Source: SPDF01 sp963812085
GTDB taxonomy: Bacteria; Gemmatimonadota; Gemmatimonadetes; Gemmatimonadales; GWC2-71-9
Length of the DNA: 64,000 nucleotides
Direction of reading: 5' to 3'
Assembly: GCA_963812085.1 (NCBI GenBank)
Contig: CAWETL010000003.1
Location: 1-64,000 of the forward strand
Made by a program: the position numbers and the translations under genes. This document shows positions 7,952-18,504 of this stretch, one piece after another (the stretch's first letter is position 1; each line of letters starts with the position of its first letter). The notes under the pieces were generated by a model. It did no database searches. It saw only the letters and a list, made by a program, of their open reading frames with translations, and was not told where the DNA came from.

Positions 7952-8721
7952 ATGATCCGTTTCGAATCGTGTCCAAGCGCTTCGGCGAAAAGGTCGTCCT
8001 CGACGGCGTCACGCTCGACGTGCCCGAGGGCGGGACCACCGTCCTCATCGGGTTCTCGGGCTCGGGCAAGAGCGTCCTGATCAAGCACGTGGTCGGGCTG
8101 CTCACCCCCGACGCCGGCTCGGTCAGCGTGGACGGCCAGGTGGTCCACGAGCTCGACTGGGCGGGGCTCAACGAGCTCCGGAGCGGGATCGGATACGTCT
8201 TCCAGTTCGCGGCGCTCTTCGACTCGATGACCATCGGGGACAACCTCCGGCTCGGACTGGCCCGGCGCGGCCTGGACGAGGACGACATCCGGGAACGCGT
8301 GGCGCAGAGCCTTCGCCTCGTCGGCCTGTCGGGCACCGAGGAGCGCTTTCCCGCGGAACTCTCCGGCGGCATGCGAAAGCGAGTCGGCGTCGCCCGGGCG
8401 ATCGCGCTGCGGCCGCGGTACATTCTGTACGACGAGCCGACCACGGGCCTCGATCCGGTCACCTCGGCCGTCATCGATCAGCTCATGGTCCGGGTGCGCG
8501 GCGAGCTCGGGACCACGGCCATCGTCGTGACCCACGACATGCGGAGCGCCTACACGGTGGGCGACCGGATCGCGATGCTGTACGAGGGCCGGATCCGCCA
8601 GGTGGGAACGGTGCAGGAAATCCAGGAGACCGAGGACCCCGTCGTGCGCCAGTTCATCGAGGGACGGCCCGACCTCGCGAAGACACTGGACGCCAAAGCC
8701 TTGTCCGGAGGGGGCGTGTGA
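7952..8721 (+). CDS. mlaF: ABC lipid-transport ATPase MlaF, frameshift near the start
   Basis: Cytoplasmic ATPase powering MlaE. It has Walker A GFSGSGKS, the Q-loop VFQFAALF, signature LSGGMRKRVG, Walker B YILYDEPTTGLD and the switch histidine VVTHD. ATG at 7952 reads MIRFES and then leaves frame. The body reads from GTG at 7969 as VSKRFGEKVVLDG. MlaF proteins normally begin MIRFExVSKxFG, so a single missing base near 7967 joins the two into a 256-residue protein. Alternatively the GTG is the real start and the protein lacks its first strand. The stop overlaps the mlaD start by 4 bases. Confidence 0.88.
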
Positions 8722-9726
8722 AGCAGCGCAACACATTCCTGGTGGGAGCCACCGTGCTCCTCGCGCTCGTCGTCACCGTGGCGGCCGCGCTCTGGCTCGG
8801 CCACATCCACATCGGCCGCCGGCCGGAGAAGGTCGCCGTCCGCTTCCGGACCGTGGGCGGCCTCAACGCCGGTGCGCCGGTGACGCTCCGCGGCGTCAAG
8901 GTCGGCCAGGTGTACTCCGTGGCGCTGGCGGACGGCAACTGGGTCATCGCCACGCTGCGGTTCGAGGAAAGCGCCCAGGTCCCGGCCAACCCCGCCGTCA
9001 TCGCGTCGACCGCGAGCCTGTTCGGCGAATGGGAAGCCCAGATCATCTCGCTCGACGACCCCATCGACCAGCCGGCGGTCAAGGCGGAACTGCTGGCGGC
9101 CAAGGCGGCCGGCGGCGGCGACTGGCCCGGCGCCACCCTGCCGGACATCGGGCAGCTGACGGCACAGGCCGGGCGGATCGCCGGGGACATCGCGCTCCTC
9201 ACCGACCGCGTGGGGGCGGTGTTCGACTCCTCGACCGCCGCGCGGGTGCGGAGCAGCCTCGAGGAATTCCTGGCCAGCGTGAACAAGGTCACCGCCTTCG
9301 CCAACCAGCAGACCGTGAAGGTGGACAAGGTGACGACCCAGGCGATCGCCGGATCGACCGATCTCGCCGCGGCCGCCAAGGACCTGCGCACGGCCATGGC
9401 GCGGGTCGACTCGGCCACCAGCGAAGGCCAGATCGCGAGCATCGTGAGCTCGGCCCAGGGCTCGTCCGACCGATCTCCGGGCGGCCACCGCCGACCTCCG
9501 CACCCTCCTCACCTCCGCACGCGAGCACGAGGTCAACCTGGTCCGCGTCCTCGTGGCTGCCGACTCCATCATGAGCCGCCTGCAGGCGGGGCAGGGGACG
9601 CTCGGCATGCTGACCAAGGACTCGGCGCTCTACGTCGAGACCACCGCCACCATGGTCGAGCTCCGCAGGCTGATCGCCGACATCCAGGTCAACCCCCGCA
9701 AGTACTTCAAGTTCTCGGTGTTCTAG
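8718..9726 (+). CDS. mlaD: MCE-domain lipid-binding protein MlaD, with one frameshift
   Basis: Membrane-anchored periplasmic lipid carrier of the Mla complex. One N-terminal transmembrane helix (FLVGATVLLALVVTVAAALWLG) is followed by the MCE domain (KVAVRFRTVGGLNAGAPVTLRGVKVGQV, residues about 35-115) and a long helical tail. Near 9469 the frame is lost. Restoring one CG (tccgcgacc) gives SSATDLRAATADLRTLL, and the tail then runs on to IQVNPRKYFKFSVF and TAG at 9724-9726, about 336 residues. Without repair the frame would fuse nonsense to the Nudix protein. The start ATG overlaps the mlaF stop. Confidence 0.88.
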
Positions 9727-9728
9727 CG

Positions 9729-10220
9729 ATGGCCAAGCGCAAACCCGACCGGGAAGTGAGCGCCGGCGGCATCGTCTTCCGCCGGTTCGGCGACGAGGCC
9801 CACTTCCTCCTGATCAAGGACTCCTACCGCCACTGGGGGTTCCCCAAGGGACACCTCGAGGAGGAGGAGTCGCCGGCCGACGCCGCCCGCCGCGAAACCG
9901 GCGAGGAGACCGGCCTCGAGTCGTTGCTGCTGCATGGGCCGATCCGGGTCATCGACTGGCACTTCCGCTTTCGGGGACAACCGATCCACAAGTTCTGCCA
10001 CTTCTTCCTGTTCGAGAGCCACGAGGGTGAGGTCGTCCCGCAGGAGGACGAAGGCATCACCGATCACCGGTGGCTGCCGCTCGAAAAGGCGCTCGAGCAG
10101 CTGAGCTACGACAATGCGCGTGGCGTGCTCCGGCGCGCCGGCGAGATGGCGCGTACGCTCGTGGCGGTCGGGGCCGGCCGGCCGCGGAAGCAACCCGACC
10201 CCGTCTCCTCGCAAGGCTGA
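9729..10220 (+). CDS. Nudix hydrolase
   Basis: Pyrophosphohydrolase of 163 residues. The Nudix box is complete from GHLEEEESPADAARRETGEE (GX5EX7REUXEEXGU), at about residues 41-64. The order VSAGGIVFRR ... WGFPKGHLEEEE ... EGITDHRWLPLEKAL resembles bacterial Ap4A-type and MutT-like enzymes that clean up dinucleoside polyphosphates or damaged nucleotides; the substrate is not determinable. ATG at 9729 lies 2 bases after the true mlaD stop and in the frame of mlaD's unshifted part, which is why an apparent fusion arises. Probably cotranscribed with mla genes. Confidence 0.88.
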   Translation: MAKRKPDREVSAGGIVFRRFGDEAHFLLIKDSYRHWGFPKGHLEEEESPADAARRETGEETGLESLLLHGPIRVIDWHFRFRGQPIHKFCHFFLFESHEGEVVPQEDEGITDHRWLPLEKALEQLSYDNARGVLRRAGEMARTLVAVGAGRPRKQPDPVSSQG

Positions 10221-10222
10221 CC

Positions 10223-10994
10223 GTGGCGGCCGTCGCCGCGCTGCTCGAGGGCCGGGCGGCCATCACCGCGCTCCGGCGCACCCTTCCCCGTGGCGGCCCC
10301 GGCGTCGTCGCCTGCCGCACTCCCGCCGTCCTCCGACAGCTGCTCGCCCGGCGCATCGTGGAGGCGGTCGTCTTCGCGCCGCGCCCGGGGATGGTCCAGG
10401 AATGGGCCGCCCTCCGCGCCGACTTCCCCGACATCCCGATCGTGGCCTACGCCGCGTTCCGCCCGGACGACGGCGAGTCGCTGGCGGCCTGCCGGCGGGA
10501 AAGGGTCGCCGCGGTGGCGGTCGAGGGCGTGGACGATGCCGTCGTCGGTGAACTGGTGCGCCGGGTGTCGCTCGCGTCGGCGCGGCGGAGCGCCTTGGCG
10601 GACGCTCCACGGCTCCTCCGGCTCGCGGACCCGCTCCAGCGCGAGGTCTGGGAACTGCTGGTGGACCGGGCGGACAAGCCGGTCACGACCAGCGGCGGTC
10701 GCCGCCCGACTGGGACTTTCCCGCGAGCACCTCTCCCGGCAGTTCGCCGCGGGGGGCGCCCCGAACCTCAAGCGGGTCATCGACTTTCTCCGGCTCGTGG
10801 TGGCGCTTCAGCTGCTCCGCAACCCGGGCTACACCGTGGGCCGGGTGGCCCGGCTCCTCAGCTTCGCCTCGACCAGTCACCTGGGTGCGATGGCCCGGCG
10901 GATCGCGGGTGCCGCGACGGTGGACCTGACCCGCATGACCCCGGCCGAATTGCTGGGGGGCTTCGCGCGTGGACACACCCGGAGCCGACTGTAA
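10223..10994 (+). CDS. AraC-type regulator with receiver-like N-terminal part, frameshifted
   Basis: Putative transcription regulator of about 257 residues. Residues 1-125 look like a degenerate receiver fold (AAITALRRTLPRGGPGVVAC, DFPDIPIVAYAAF) without a visible phosphorylatable Asp. The C-terminal 100 residues form the AraC double helix-turn-helix (VAARLGLSREHLSRQF, NPGYTVGRVARLLSFAS). The halves are in different frames. Adding GC near 10690 (accagcgcggcg) restores TTSAAVAARLGLSRE. GTG at 10223 follows the Nudix stop by 2 bases, so it closes the mla operon. Target genes are unknown. The DNA-binding half is confident, the N-terminal fold is not. Confidence 0.72.
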
Positions 10995-11000
10995 GCAGCC

Positions 11001-11093
11001 GTTTTGTCATTGCGAGGCCACGCAGTGGCCGAGGCAATCCGGCTCGGGATTGCTTCGTCGGCCCCCGTCGGGGGCCTCCTCGCAATGACAGAA
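11001..11093. repeat. CATTGCGAGG-type dispersed palindromic repeat
   Basis: Imperfect 93-base palindrome whose outer arms are TGTCATTGCGAGG and CCTCGCAATGACA, with inner complementary GGCAATCC and GGATTGC. It sits 7 bases after the AraC-type gene and before the atpA promoter. From memory, elements with GTCATTGCGAG ends occur in many unrelated bacterial genomes. Here it may also act as a terminator. Confidence 0.7.
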
Positions 11094-11111
11094 CGGGCGG
11101 GACTCCTCCGG

Positions 11112-11140
11112 TTGCTTCCGACCCAGCTATGTGATAATTT
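11112..11140 (+). promoter_or_regulatory. Candidate atpA promoter
   Basis: TTGCTT, a 17-base spacer and TAATTT, preceded by TG one base upstream (extended -10) and continuing as TAATTTTC. The leader to atpA would be about 55 bases. The region is notably AT-rich for this window. Confidence 0.45.
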
Positions 11141-11201
11141 TCACAAGCTATAGCCGATGCGGTTTTTCTTACCCCTCTGGTGATACAGGCGACCGAACCT
11201 C

Positions 11202-12779
11202 ATGGCCACCGAATCCGTCCTCCGTCCCGGCGAACTCAAGGATGCGCTCCTCAAGGAGATCGCCGCCGCGAATCTCGCCTCCATCGATACCAGCGACGTC
11301 GGCACCGTCCTCGAAGTGAAGGACGGCGTCGCGCGCATCTACGGGCTCAACAAGGCGATGGCCGGCGAGATGATCGAGTTCACCGCCCAGGAGACCGGCG
11401 AGACGGTGACCGGGCTGGTGCTCAACCTCGACGCCGACAGCGTCGGCGCCGCGATCCTCGGCAACTACCTGGTGCTGAAGGAAGGCGACGAGGTCCGCTG
11501 CACGGGACGCGTGCTCGAGGTGCCGGCCGGCCCCGCCCTGCTGGGGCGGGTGGTGGACGCCCTCGGCCGCCCGGTGGACGGGCTCGGGCCGATCAAGGCG
11601 ACCTCGTCGCGGCTGGTCGAGATGGTGGCCCCGGGCATCATCGTCCGGCAGCCCGTGAAGGAGCCGCTCCAGACCGGCATCAAGGCCATCGACGCGATGA
11701 TCCCGATCGGTCGCGGCCAGCGTGAGCTGATCATCGGCGACCGCGGCACCGGCAAGACCGCCATCGCCGTGGACACGATCATCAACCAGAAGGGCAGCGG
11801 GGTCGTCTGCGTGTACGTCGCCATCGGGCAGAAGCGCTCGACGGTGGCCTCGGTGGTGGAGAAGCTCCGCGAGGCCGGCGCGATGGAGTACACCATCGTG
11901 GTGGTGGCCTCGGCCTCGGAGCCGGCGCCGCTCCAGTACATCGCGCCCTACACCGGCTGCGCCATGGCCGAGTACTTCATGTACGAGGAAGGCAAGCCGA
12001 CGCTCTGCGTGTACGACGACCTGTCCAAGCAGGCCGCGGCGTACCGCCAGCTCTCGCTGGTGCTCCGCCGCCCGCCGGGCCGCGAGGCCTACCCGGGCGA
12101 CGTGTTCTACCTGCACAGCCGGCTCCTCGAGCGCGCCGCCAAGATTTCCGAGGACGCCGAGGCGGTGAAGTTCGACCCCCGGATCAAGAAGCCGGGCGGG
12201 TCCCTCACCGCGCTGCCGATCATCGAGACCCAGGCGGGCGACGTCTCGGCGTACATCCCGACCAACGTCATCTCGATCACCGACGGCCAGATCTTCCTGA
12301 CGACCGACCTCTTCTACTCGAACGTGCGCCCCGCGGTGGACGCCGGCATCAGCGTGAGCCGCGTGGGCGGCAACGCGCAGATCAAGGCCATGAAGCAGGT
12401 GGCCGGGCCGCTGCGCCTGTCGCTCGCCCAGTTCCGCGAGCTCGAGGCCTTCGCGCAGTTCGGCTCCGACCTCGACGCCGCGACCCAGAAGCAGCTGGCC
12501 CGCGGCGCCCGGCTCGTCGAGGTCCTGAAGCAGCCGCAGTACGCGCCGGTCCCGGTCGAGCGCCAGGTGGCCATCATCTACGTGGTCACCAACGGCCACC
12601 TCGACGACGTGGACGTCAAGCACATCCGGAAGTGGGAGCAGGACTTCCTGGCCTACCTCGAGGCCGCTCACCAGCCGGTGCTCGACGGCATCCGGACGAA
12701 GAAGGCGTTCGACAAGGACCTGACCGCCGCGATCGATGCGGCCATCGCGGCCTTCAAGCCGCTCTTCCGCGCCGAGTAA
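11202..12779 (+). CDS. atpA: F1 ATP synthase subunit alpha
   Basis: Non-catalytic nucleotide-binding subunit of the F1 head, 525 residues, the usual length. The P-loop GDRGTGKTAIAV is at about residue 180, followed by VCVYVAIGQKRSTV and the C-terminal arginine-containing segment SVSRVGGNAQIKAMK. It is first in an F1-only operon: atpG overlaps its stop, then atpD and atpC. No delta subunit gene (atpH) or F0 genes precede it, so the complex is encoded in at least two loci. Confidence 0.97.
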   Translation: MATESVLRPGELKDALLKEIAAANLASIDTSDVGTVLEVKDGVARIYGLNKAMAGEMIEFTAQETGETVTGLVLNLDADSVGAAILGNYLVLKEGDEVRCTGRVLEVPAGPALLGRVVDALGRPVDGLGPIKATSSRLVEMVAPGIIVRQPVKEPLQTGIKAIDAMIPIGRGQRELIIGDRGTGKTAIAVDTIINQKGSGVVCVYVAIGQKRSTVASVVEKLREAGAMEYTIVVVASASEPAPLQYIAPYTGCAMAEYFMYEEGKPTLCVYDDLSKQAAAYRQLSLVLRRPPGREAYPGDVFYLHSRLLERAAKISEDAEAVKFDPRIKKPGGSLTALPIIETQAGDVSAYIPTNVISITDGQIFLTTDLFYSNVRPAVDAGISVSRVGGNAQIKAMKQVAGPLRLSLAQFRELEAFAQFGSDLDAATQKQLARGARLVEVLKQPQYAPVPVERQVAIIYVVTNGHLDDVDVKHIRKWEQDFLAYLEAAHQPVLDGIRTKKAFDKDLTAAIDAAIAAFKPLFRAE

Positions 12780-13663
12780 TGGCCAAGTCGAAGGCCCTGA
12801 AGGGCCGGATCCGGTCGGTCACCAACACCCGCAAGATCACGCGGACGATGGAGCTCGTTTCCACGTCCAAGCTCAAGCGGGCGCAGGACCGCGTGGTCGC
12901 CACGCGACCCTACGCCGAGGCGCTGCGCGGGGTCATCGCCGACCTGGTGACGCCCGAGCTGGCCGAGGGGTTCCCGCTGCTCCGGCAGCCGGCGCCGCTG
13001 GCCAAGGGCGGCCCCAGGCGGGCGGCGGTCATCCTCCTGACCTCCAACCGCGGCCTGGCCGGCGGGTTCAACGCCAACCTGATCAAGGAAGCCCGCCGCC
13101 GGATGGAGGCGCTCGAGGCCGCCGGTTATGCGGTGGACCTCCACGCGGTGGGCAAGAAGGGCATCGGCTTCTTCCGCTACATCGGCCGCGCGCTGGCGCT
13201 CCAGCGGCTCGACGTGACGGACAACCCGACGCCGGATCACGCTGCCGAGATCATGGCGCCGCTGATCGACGCCTTCGAGAAGGGCGAGCTGGCGAGCGTG
13301 GACCTGGTCTACGCGGCCTTCATCAGCCCGCTGACCACGCCGCCCACGACGCTCCGGATCCTTCCGGTGGAGCCGCCGCCGGCCAAGGCCGGCGCGGTCA
13401 AGTCGGATTACATCCTGCGGCCCGACGCCGGCCAGCTGCTCGACCGCCTGCTGCCGCTCTACGTGCGGAACACGATGTACCGCGGACTGGTCGAGACCAG
13501 CGCCGCCGAGCACGGCGCGCGTCGGACGGCGATGAAGAGCGCCACCGACAACGCCGGCGAAATCCTCGACCTGCTCAAGCGCACCTACAACCGCCAGCGC
13601 CAGGCGGCGATCACGCAGGAGATCGCGGAGATCGTCGGCGGGGCCGCGGCGCTTCAGGGATAG
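12779..13663 (+). CDS. atpG: F1 ATP synthase subunit gamma
   Basis: Central rotor shaft of F1, 294 residues. The N-terminal coiled-coil helix (LKGRIRSVTNTRKITRTMEL) and C-terminal helix (ARRTAMKSATDNAGEILDLL) carry the family signature, with the Rossmann-like middle between (RRAAVILLTSNRGLAGGFN). The ATG shares one base with the atpA stop (TAATG), so translation is coupled and an upstream extension is ruled out. A 35-base gap precedes atpD. Confidence 0.96.
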   Translation: MAKSKALKGRIRSVTNTRKITRTMELVSTSKLKRAQDRVVATRPYAEALRGVIADLVTPELAEGFPLLRQPAPLAKGGPRRAAVILLTSNRGLAGGFNANLIKEARRRMEALEAAGYAVDLHAVGKKGIGFFRYIGRALALQRLDVTDNPTPDHAAEIMAPLIDAFEKGELASVDLVYAAFISPLTTPPTTLRILPVEPPPAKAGAVKSDYILRPDAGQLLDRLLPLYVRNTMYRGLVETSAAEHGARRTAMKSATDNAGEILDLLKRTYNRQRQAAITQEIAEIVGGAAALQG

Positions 13664-13698
13664 TTCGCAGACACTCGAACCACACAGGATACCATCGC

Positions 13699-15128
<1,430 letters not shown>

Positions 15129-15129
<1 letters not shown>

Positions 15130-15389
15130 TGCAGGTCACGGTGATTTCCCCGGACGGGTCCATCTTTGATGGTTCGGCCGAATCCCTCCGCGCGCCGGCG
15201 TTCGACGGCGAGGTGGGGATCCTGCCGCATCATGCCCCGTTCATGACCCTCCTCGGCGAAGGCACGCTGCTGGTGCGCGCCGCCGGCGGGGAGCGGTCGT
15301 TCCGTGTCCAGGGCGGGTTCCTGCAGGTGGTGGGGAACGTCGTCCGCGTCGTCGCCGAACATGCCAAGGAGGTCGCTCATGCGTCGTAG
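15129..15389 (+). CDS. atpC: F1 ATP synthase subunit epsilon, short form
   Basis: Stalk subunit coupling rotor and head, 86 residues. Only the N-terminal beta-sandwich is present (MQVTVISPDGSIFDGSAESL, AFDGEVGILPHHAPFMTLLG). The inhibitory C-terminal helical hairpin of longer epsilon subunits is missing. ATG at 15129 overlaps the atpD stop (TGATG). A GTG at 15126 is also possible. Its last 11 bases overlap the next gene, whose ribosome site lies inside atpC. Confidence 0.92.
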
Positions 15390-15978
15390 CCTGCTCGCCG
15401 TGGTCCTGTTGGCCCTCGTCGCCGTGCCCGTCGCGGCCCAGGAGACCGGCACCCCGGTCTTCCTCGGTCCCGAACGGCTCTTCCAGAAGTCGGATTTCGG
15501 CGTCTCCGTGTCCGACCCCGGCAACGGTTTCGCGGCGGAGGGCTTCTACCGCATGGCGGCGGGCCCGAGCCAGGACTTCGGGCTGCGCGTGGGCTTCGCG
15601 GACCCGAGCGGCGGCGGCGCGACCTCCTTCCTGGTCGGCGGCGACTATCGCGCCAAGCTGCTGAACCACACCCAGGACTTTCCCCTCGACGGCGCGCTCC
15701 TCGTCGGCGTCGGCGCCCAGCTGTTCGGGGACAGCGACGTCCTCTTCGTGCCGATCGGCTTCTCCATGGGCCGGAAGATCCTCCTGGAGAACTCCAGCAC
15801 CGCGTTCGTGCCGTATTTCACGCCGACGGTCATCCCCACCTTCGCCAGCAGCAGTGACATCAACTTCTCCGTCGGCCTCGGCGTGGACATCCAGTTCGGG
15901 CCGCAGTTCGACCTCAACGTGAGCGGCGCCATCGGCGACCTCGACGGAATTTCCGTCAGTTTCTCCTGGCTGCACTAG
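15379..15978 (+). CDS. Outer-membrane beta-barrel protein, unassigned
   Basis: A 199-residue exported protein. Signal peptide MRRSLLAVVLLALVAVPVAAQ is followed by alternating strands rich in aromatic and Gly residues, ending FSVGLGVDIQFGPQFDLNVSGAIGDLDGISVSFSWLH, typical of a small barrel with a C-terminal aromatic-containing strand. A full AAGGAGGT lies 6 bases before ATG and inside atpC, with an 11-base overlap, so it is read from the ATP synthase operon. No family beyond barrel is recognised. Confidence 0.7.
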   Translation: MRRSLLAVVLLALVAVPVAAQETGTPVFLGPERLFQKSDFGVSVSDPGNGFAAEGFYRMAAGPSQDFGLRVGFADPSGGGATSFLVGGDYRAKLLNHTQDFPLDGALLVGVGAQLFGDSDVLFVPIGFSMGRKILLENSSTAFVPYFTPTVIPTFASSSDINFSVGLGVDIQFGPQFDLNVSGAIGDLDGISVSFSWLH

Positions 15979-16009
15979 TTCCCACCGGTCCTGCACTGGA
16001 GTTCCGTTG

Positions 16010-16657
16010 ATGATCCGACGGCTTGTCGCTTCCGTGGCGTTCGCTGCCCTCGCTGCCTCGCTGCTGCCTGCCGCGCCTCTCGCCGCGCAGGTGCCCCGCC
16101 TCCCGGTCATCAATCACGGGGTGCCTCGCGGCATCCTGATCGCCGGCGACATCGGCTTCCCCAACTCCGCCTCCGGGGGCGGCGAGACCTACGCCGTCAC
16201 CGGAGAACTCGGACTCGGCCTCCTCGGGTTCACCGCGACGCTGGGCAGCACGACGCCGGACGGCGGCACCAGCGCCGGCGTCTACGGCGGCACCGCCAAC
16301 CTGCGCATCATCGGCGGGCCGCTGGTGCCCTTCTTCGTGAACCTGCAGGGCGGCGTGGGCTACGCCGACCTGGACGGCGCCAAGACGACCCACGTGCCGG
16401 TGGGCGCCGGTTTCGGGTTGACCATTCCGCTGCCGATCTTCGGCCTCAAGCCGTGGATCGCGCCGCGCTACGACTACACCTCGGTGTCGGGCGCGGGCGG
16501 CGGCAGCACGTCGACCTCGGCGTTCGCGTGGAGCGCCGGTCTCGACATCGCCTTCATCTTCGGGCTCGGCATTCGCGCCGCGTACGACCAGACCAACACG
16601 GGGTCCCAGAAGCCCTCGACCTGGTCGATCGGCGCCAAGTGGTCGTTCGGCGTCTGA
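16010..16657 (+). CDS. Outer-membrane beta-barrel protein, unassigned
   Basis: A 215-residue protein with signal peptide (RRLVASVAFAALAASLLPAA ... LAAQ). Glycine-rich amphipathic strands follow, such as ELGLGLLGFTATLGSTTP and FVNLQGGVGYADLDG, with a closing strand STWSIGAKWSFGV. ATG at 16010 is preferred over TTG at 16007. It follows the previous barrel by 31 bases, and its TGA overlaps the next ATG (TGATG). The gene is probably part of the same transcript as atpAGDC. Function unknown. Confidence 0.7.
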   Translation: MIRRLVASVAFAALAASLLPAAPLAAQVPRLPVINHGVPRGILIAGDIGFPNSASGGGETYAVTGELGLGLLGFTATLGSTTPDGGTSAGVYGGTANLRIIGGPLVPFFVNLQGGVGYADLDGAKTTHVPVGAGFGLTIPLPIFGLKPWIAPRYDYTSVSGAGGGSTSTSAFAWSAGLDIAFIFGLGIRAAYDQTNTGSQKPSTWSIGAKWSFGV

Positions 16658-17016
16658 TGCGCACCCGACTCCTGTTTCCGGTCGCGCTCCTGGTCCTGGG
16701 CGCCTGCGCCCAGACGATCGACGCCACGAAGATCGGCGTGCCCGTCACGCTCGCCTCCGCCGCCGGCCAGGCGCCGCCTCCGGGCGGTGAGCCGTTCAAG
16801 GTCACCGGGCACGCGGTCTATGGCTTTTGGGGTCTCGCGCAGTTGAGCAGCCCGGCGCTGCATCAGACGCTGGCGGGGCAGCTGGTCGGGGGGAAGGCGC
16901 TGGTGGACGTGCGCATCAAGATCCGCAGCCGCTGGTCCGATGTCCTCGTCACCGTGCTCTCAGTCGGCATCCTCGTTCCGCGCACAGTCACGGCCGAGGG
17001 AATCGTCGTCAAGTAG
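16657..17016 (+). CDS. Small lipoprotein, unassigned
   Basis: A 119-residue protein with a lipoprotein signal peptide ending in the lipobox LGAC (residues 14-17), so it is likely membrane-anchored and periplasmic. The rest is a compact domain (TGHAVYGFWGLAQLSSPALH ... LVDVRIKIRSRWSDVLVTVLSVGI), somewhat like Bor/TraT-type outer-membrane lipoproteins, but I cannot assign a family. Its start overlaps the preceding barrel stop by one base, and its end overlaps waaA tail to tail by 8 bases. Confidence 0.65.
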   Translation: MRTRLLFPVALLVLGACAQTIDATKIGVPVTLASAAGQAPPPGGEPFKVTGHAVYGFWGLAQLSSPALHQTLAGQLVGGKALVDVRIKIRSRWSDVLVTVLSVGILVPRTVTAEGIVVK

Positions 17017-18316
17017 GGCGGGCCAGCGCCTCCTCCACGAGCAGGGCGGACCGTTCCGCCGCTCCTCGGCCCGATTCCACCACCGCGCGCGCCTTCCGCC
17101 CCTGGGCGGAACGGCGCGCTTCGTTTCTGATCCATTCGAGCCAGATGCCGTGCAGGGCCTCGCCGGCCTCCTCGGTCCCGAACCCGGGGAGCGACTCCGC
17201 CCCACCGGCGGCAAGGAGGAGCCCCGCGTCCCGGCTGTTCTGCCAGCGCGGGCCGAACACCACCGGGATTCCCCAGGCGGCGGGCTCGAGCACGGAATGC
17301 AATCCTGCCCGGCCGAACCCTCCACCGACGTAGGCCATTGTTCCCGCACCGTACAGCGCCGCCAGCACGCCGACCTGGTCGACGAGCAGCAACGGCACCG
17401 GACGCCCCTCCGCCTGGCTGAGCCGCACGGGCGCCGGGAGGCCAAGGCGCCTCGCGAGTTGCGCGATCGGCGCCAGGTGCGTCTCGGTGGGCTCGTGGGG
17501 GACGAGAACGAGCCGCGCGTCGGGGCGGTGCACATGCAGGCGGGCAAAGGCGTCGAGAATGACGCGCTCGTCTCCTGGCCAGGTGGAGCCGGCCACCAGG
17601 GTCGGGGCGCCCCGTCCGTAGGCGAGCAGGGGGTGCTCCTTCGGCACGGCCTCGACCTTCTCGATCACGCTGTCGAACCGCGGATCCCCCGTGGTCCGGA
17701 TCTTGTCGGTTGGGACGCCGAGCGCGTGGAGCCGCGCAGCGTCCTCCCCGGAAATCGCGCCGGCCAGGGTCACGCTGGCATACCCCGGCTCGAGCATCCC
17801 GCGAACCGGCCAGCGGAGCCGGCCGCTGCCGGGGGCCACCGTCGCCCCGACCATCACCACGCGCGTGCCGGCTGCCGCGGCGCGCGTCGCCAGCTCCGGC
17901 CAGAGATCGAGCTTGGCGAACACCAGCAGGTCGGGGCGGAGCGCGTCGAGCACCCGGGTGGTGTCGGCCGCAAGGTCGTAGGGCAGGTAGTCCGCCACGT
18001 CCGCCGGGAGCCGGCGGCCAAGCGCCTCCGCCGAGGGACTGAACCAGGTGTAGACGAACTGCCAATCGGGATGGCGGGCGCGGAGGTGGTGAAGGACGCT
18101 TTCCGCCTGGAGCCCTTCCCCGACGGAGGGGGCGTGGAGCCAGGCCACGGGGCGGGAGGGGTCGCGAAGGTCACGGCCCCAGGCGACGAGGCGGTCGGCG
18201 GCGCCGAGGCGCCCACGATGGCTCCGCGCGACCTTCTCGCTCGCCCAGCCCGCCACCGGCACAAGCGTGGCGGCGGCTCGAGCGGCAAGACGGTAGGGGA
18301 GCGAGGTCGAAGGCAT
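17009..18316 (-). CDS. waaA: 3-deoxy-D-manno-octulosonic acid (KDO) transferase WaaA
   Basis: Inner-membrane-associated glycosyltransferase that attaches KDO to lipid A precursor, the first step of LPS core assembly. It has 435 residues, the family's usual size. The N-terminal hydrophobic anchor segment, the catalytic HAPSVGEGLQAESV motif (equivalent to HAVSVGE with the essential Glu) and the CMP-KDO-binding half (TLVAGSTWPGDE, VGGGFGRAGLHSVLEPAAWG, VVFGPRWQN) are all visible. It confirms an LPS-type outer membrane. It diverges from the CPBP protease gene, and a 26-bp palindrome sits in the shared upstream region. Confidence 0.94.
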   Translation of the reverse strand: MPSTSLPYRLAARAAATLVPVAGWASEKVARSHRGRLGAADRLVAWGRDLRDPSRPVAWLHAPSVGEGLQAESVLHHLRARHPDWQFVYTWFSPSAEALGRRLPADVADYLPYDLAADTTRVLDALRPDLLVFAKLDLWPELATRAAAAGTRVVMVGATVAPGSGRLRWPVRGMLEPGYASVTLAGAISGEDAARLHALGVPTDKIRTTGDPRFDSVIEKVEAVPKEHPLLAYGRGAPTLVAGSTWPGDERVILDAFARLHVHRPDARLVLVPHEPTETHLAPIAQLARRLGLPAPVRLSQAEGRPVPLLLVDQVGVLAALYGAGTMAYVGGGFGRAGLHSVLEPAAWGIPVVFGPRWQNSRDAGLLLAAGGAESLPGFGTEEAGEALHGIWLEWIRNEARRSAQGRKARAVVESGRGAAERSALLVEEALARPT

Positions 18317-18408
18317 GGCCGGAATGTCCCGGCGTCCGGGGAGTTCGGCAAGGCCTCGAAGCGACTGTCACTCGGCCCACCTCTGGGAGCCCGTGCGAGG
18401 GGCCGACG

Positions 18409-18434
18409 AAGGGGCGCACCATGGTGCGCCCCTT
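18409..18434. repeat. Perfect 26-bp palindrome in a divergent intergenic region
   Basis: AAGGGGCGCACCA is followed immediately by its exact reverse complement, with no loop. It lies 93 bases before waaA and 71 bases before the CPBP gene. Perfect loopless symmetry suits a dimeric regulator operator better than a terminator, but no regulator is encoded nearby. Confidence 0.6.
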
Positions 18435-18504
18435 CCAGATTGCTTCGGCCTCTCACGAGGCCTCGCATGGAAAAGCAGACCGGGCGGGGTCAGTAGATTA
18501 AGGG

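Noticed and set aside
8718..10220. Apparent MlaD-Nudix fusion protein
   Set aside because: The fusion arises only because the frameshift near 9469 puts the mlaD tail out of frame. The true tail and stop at 9726 are readable, and the Nudix gene has its own ATG.
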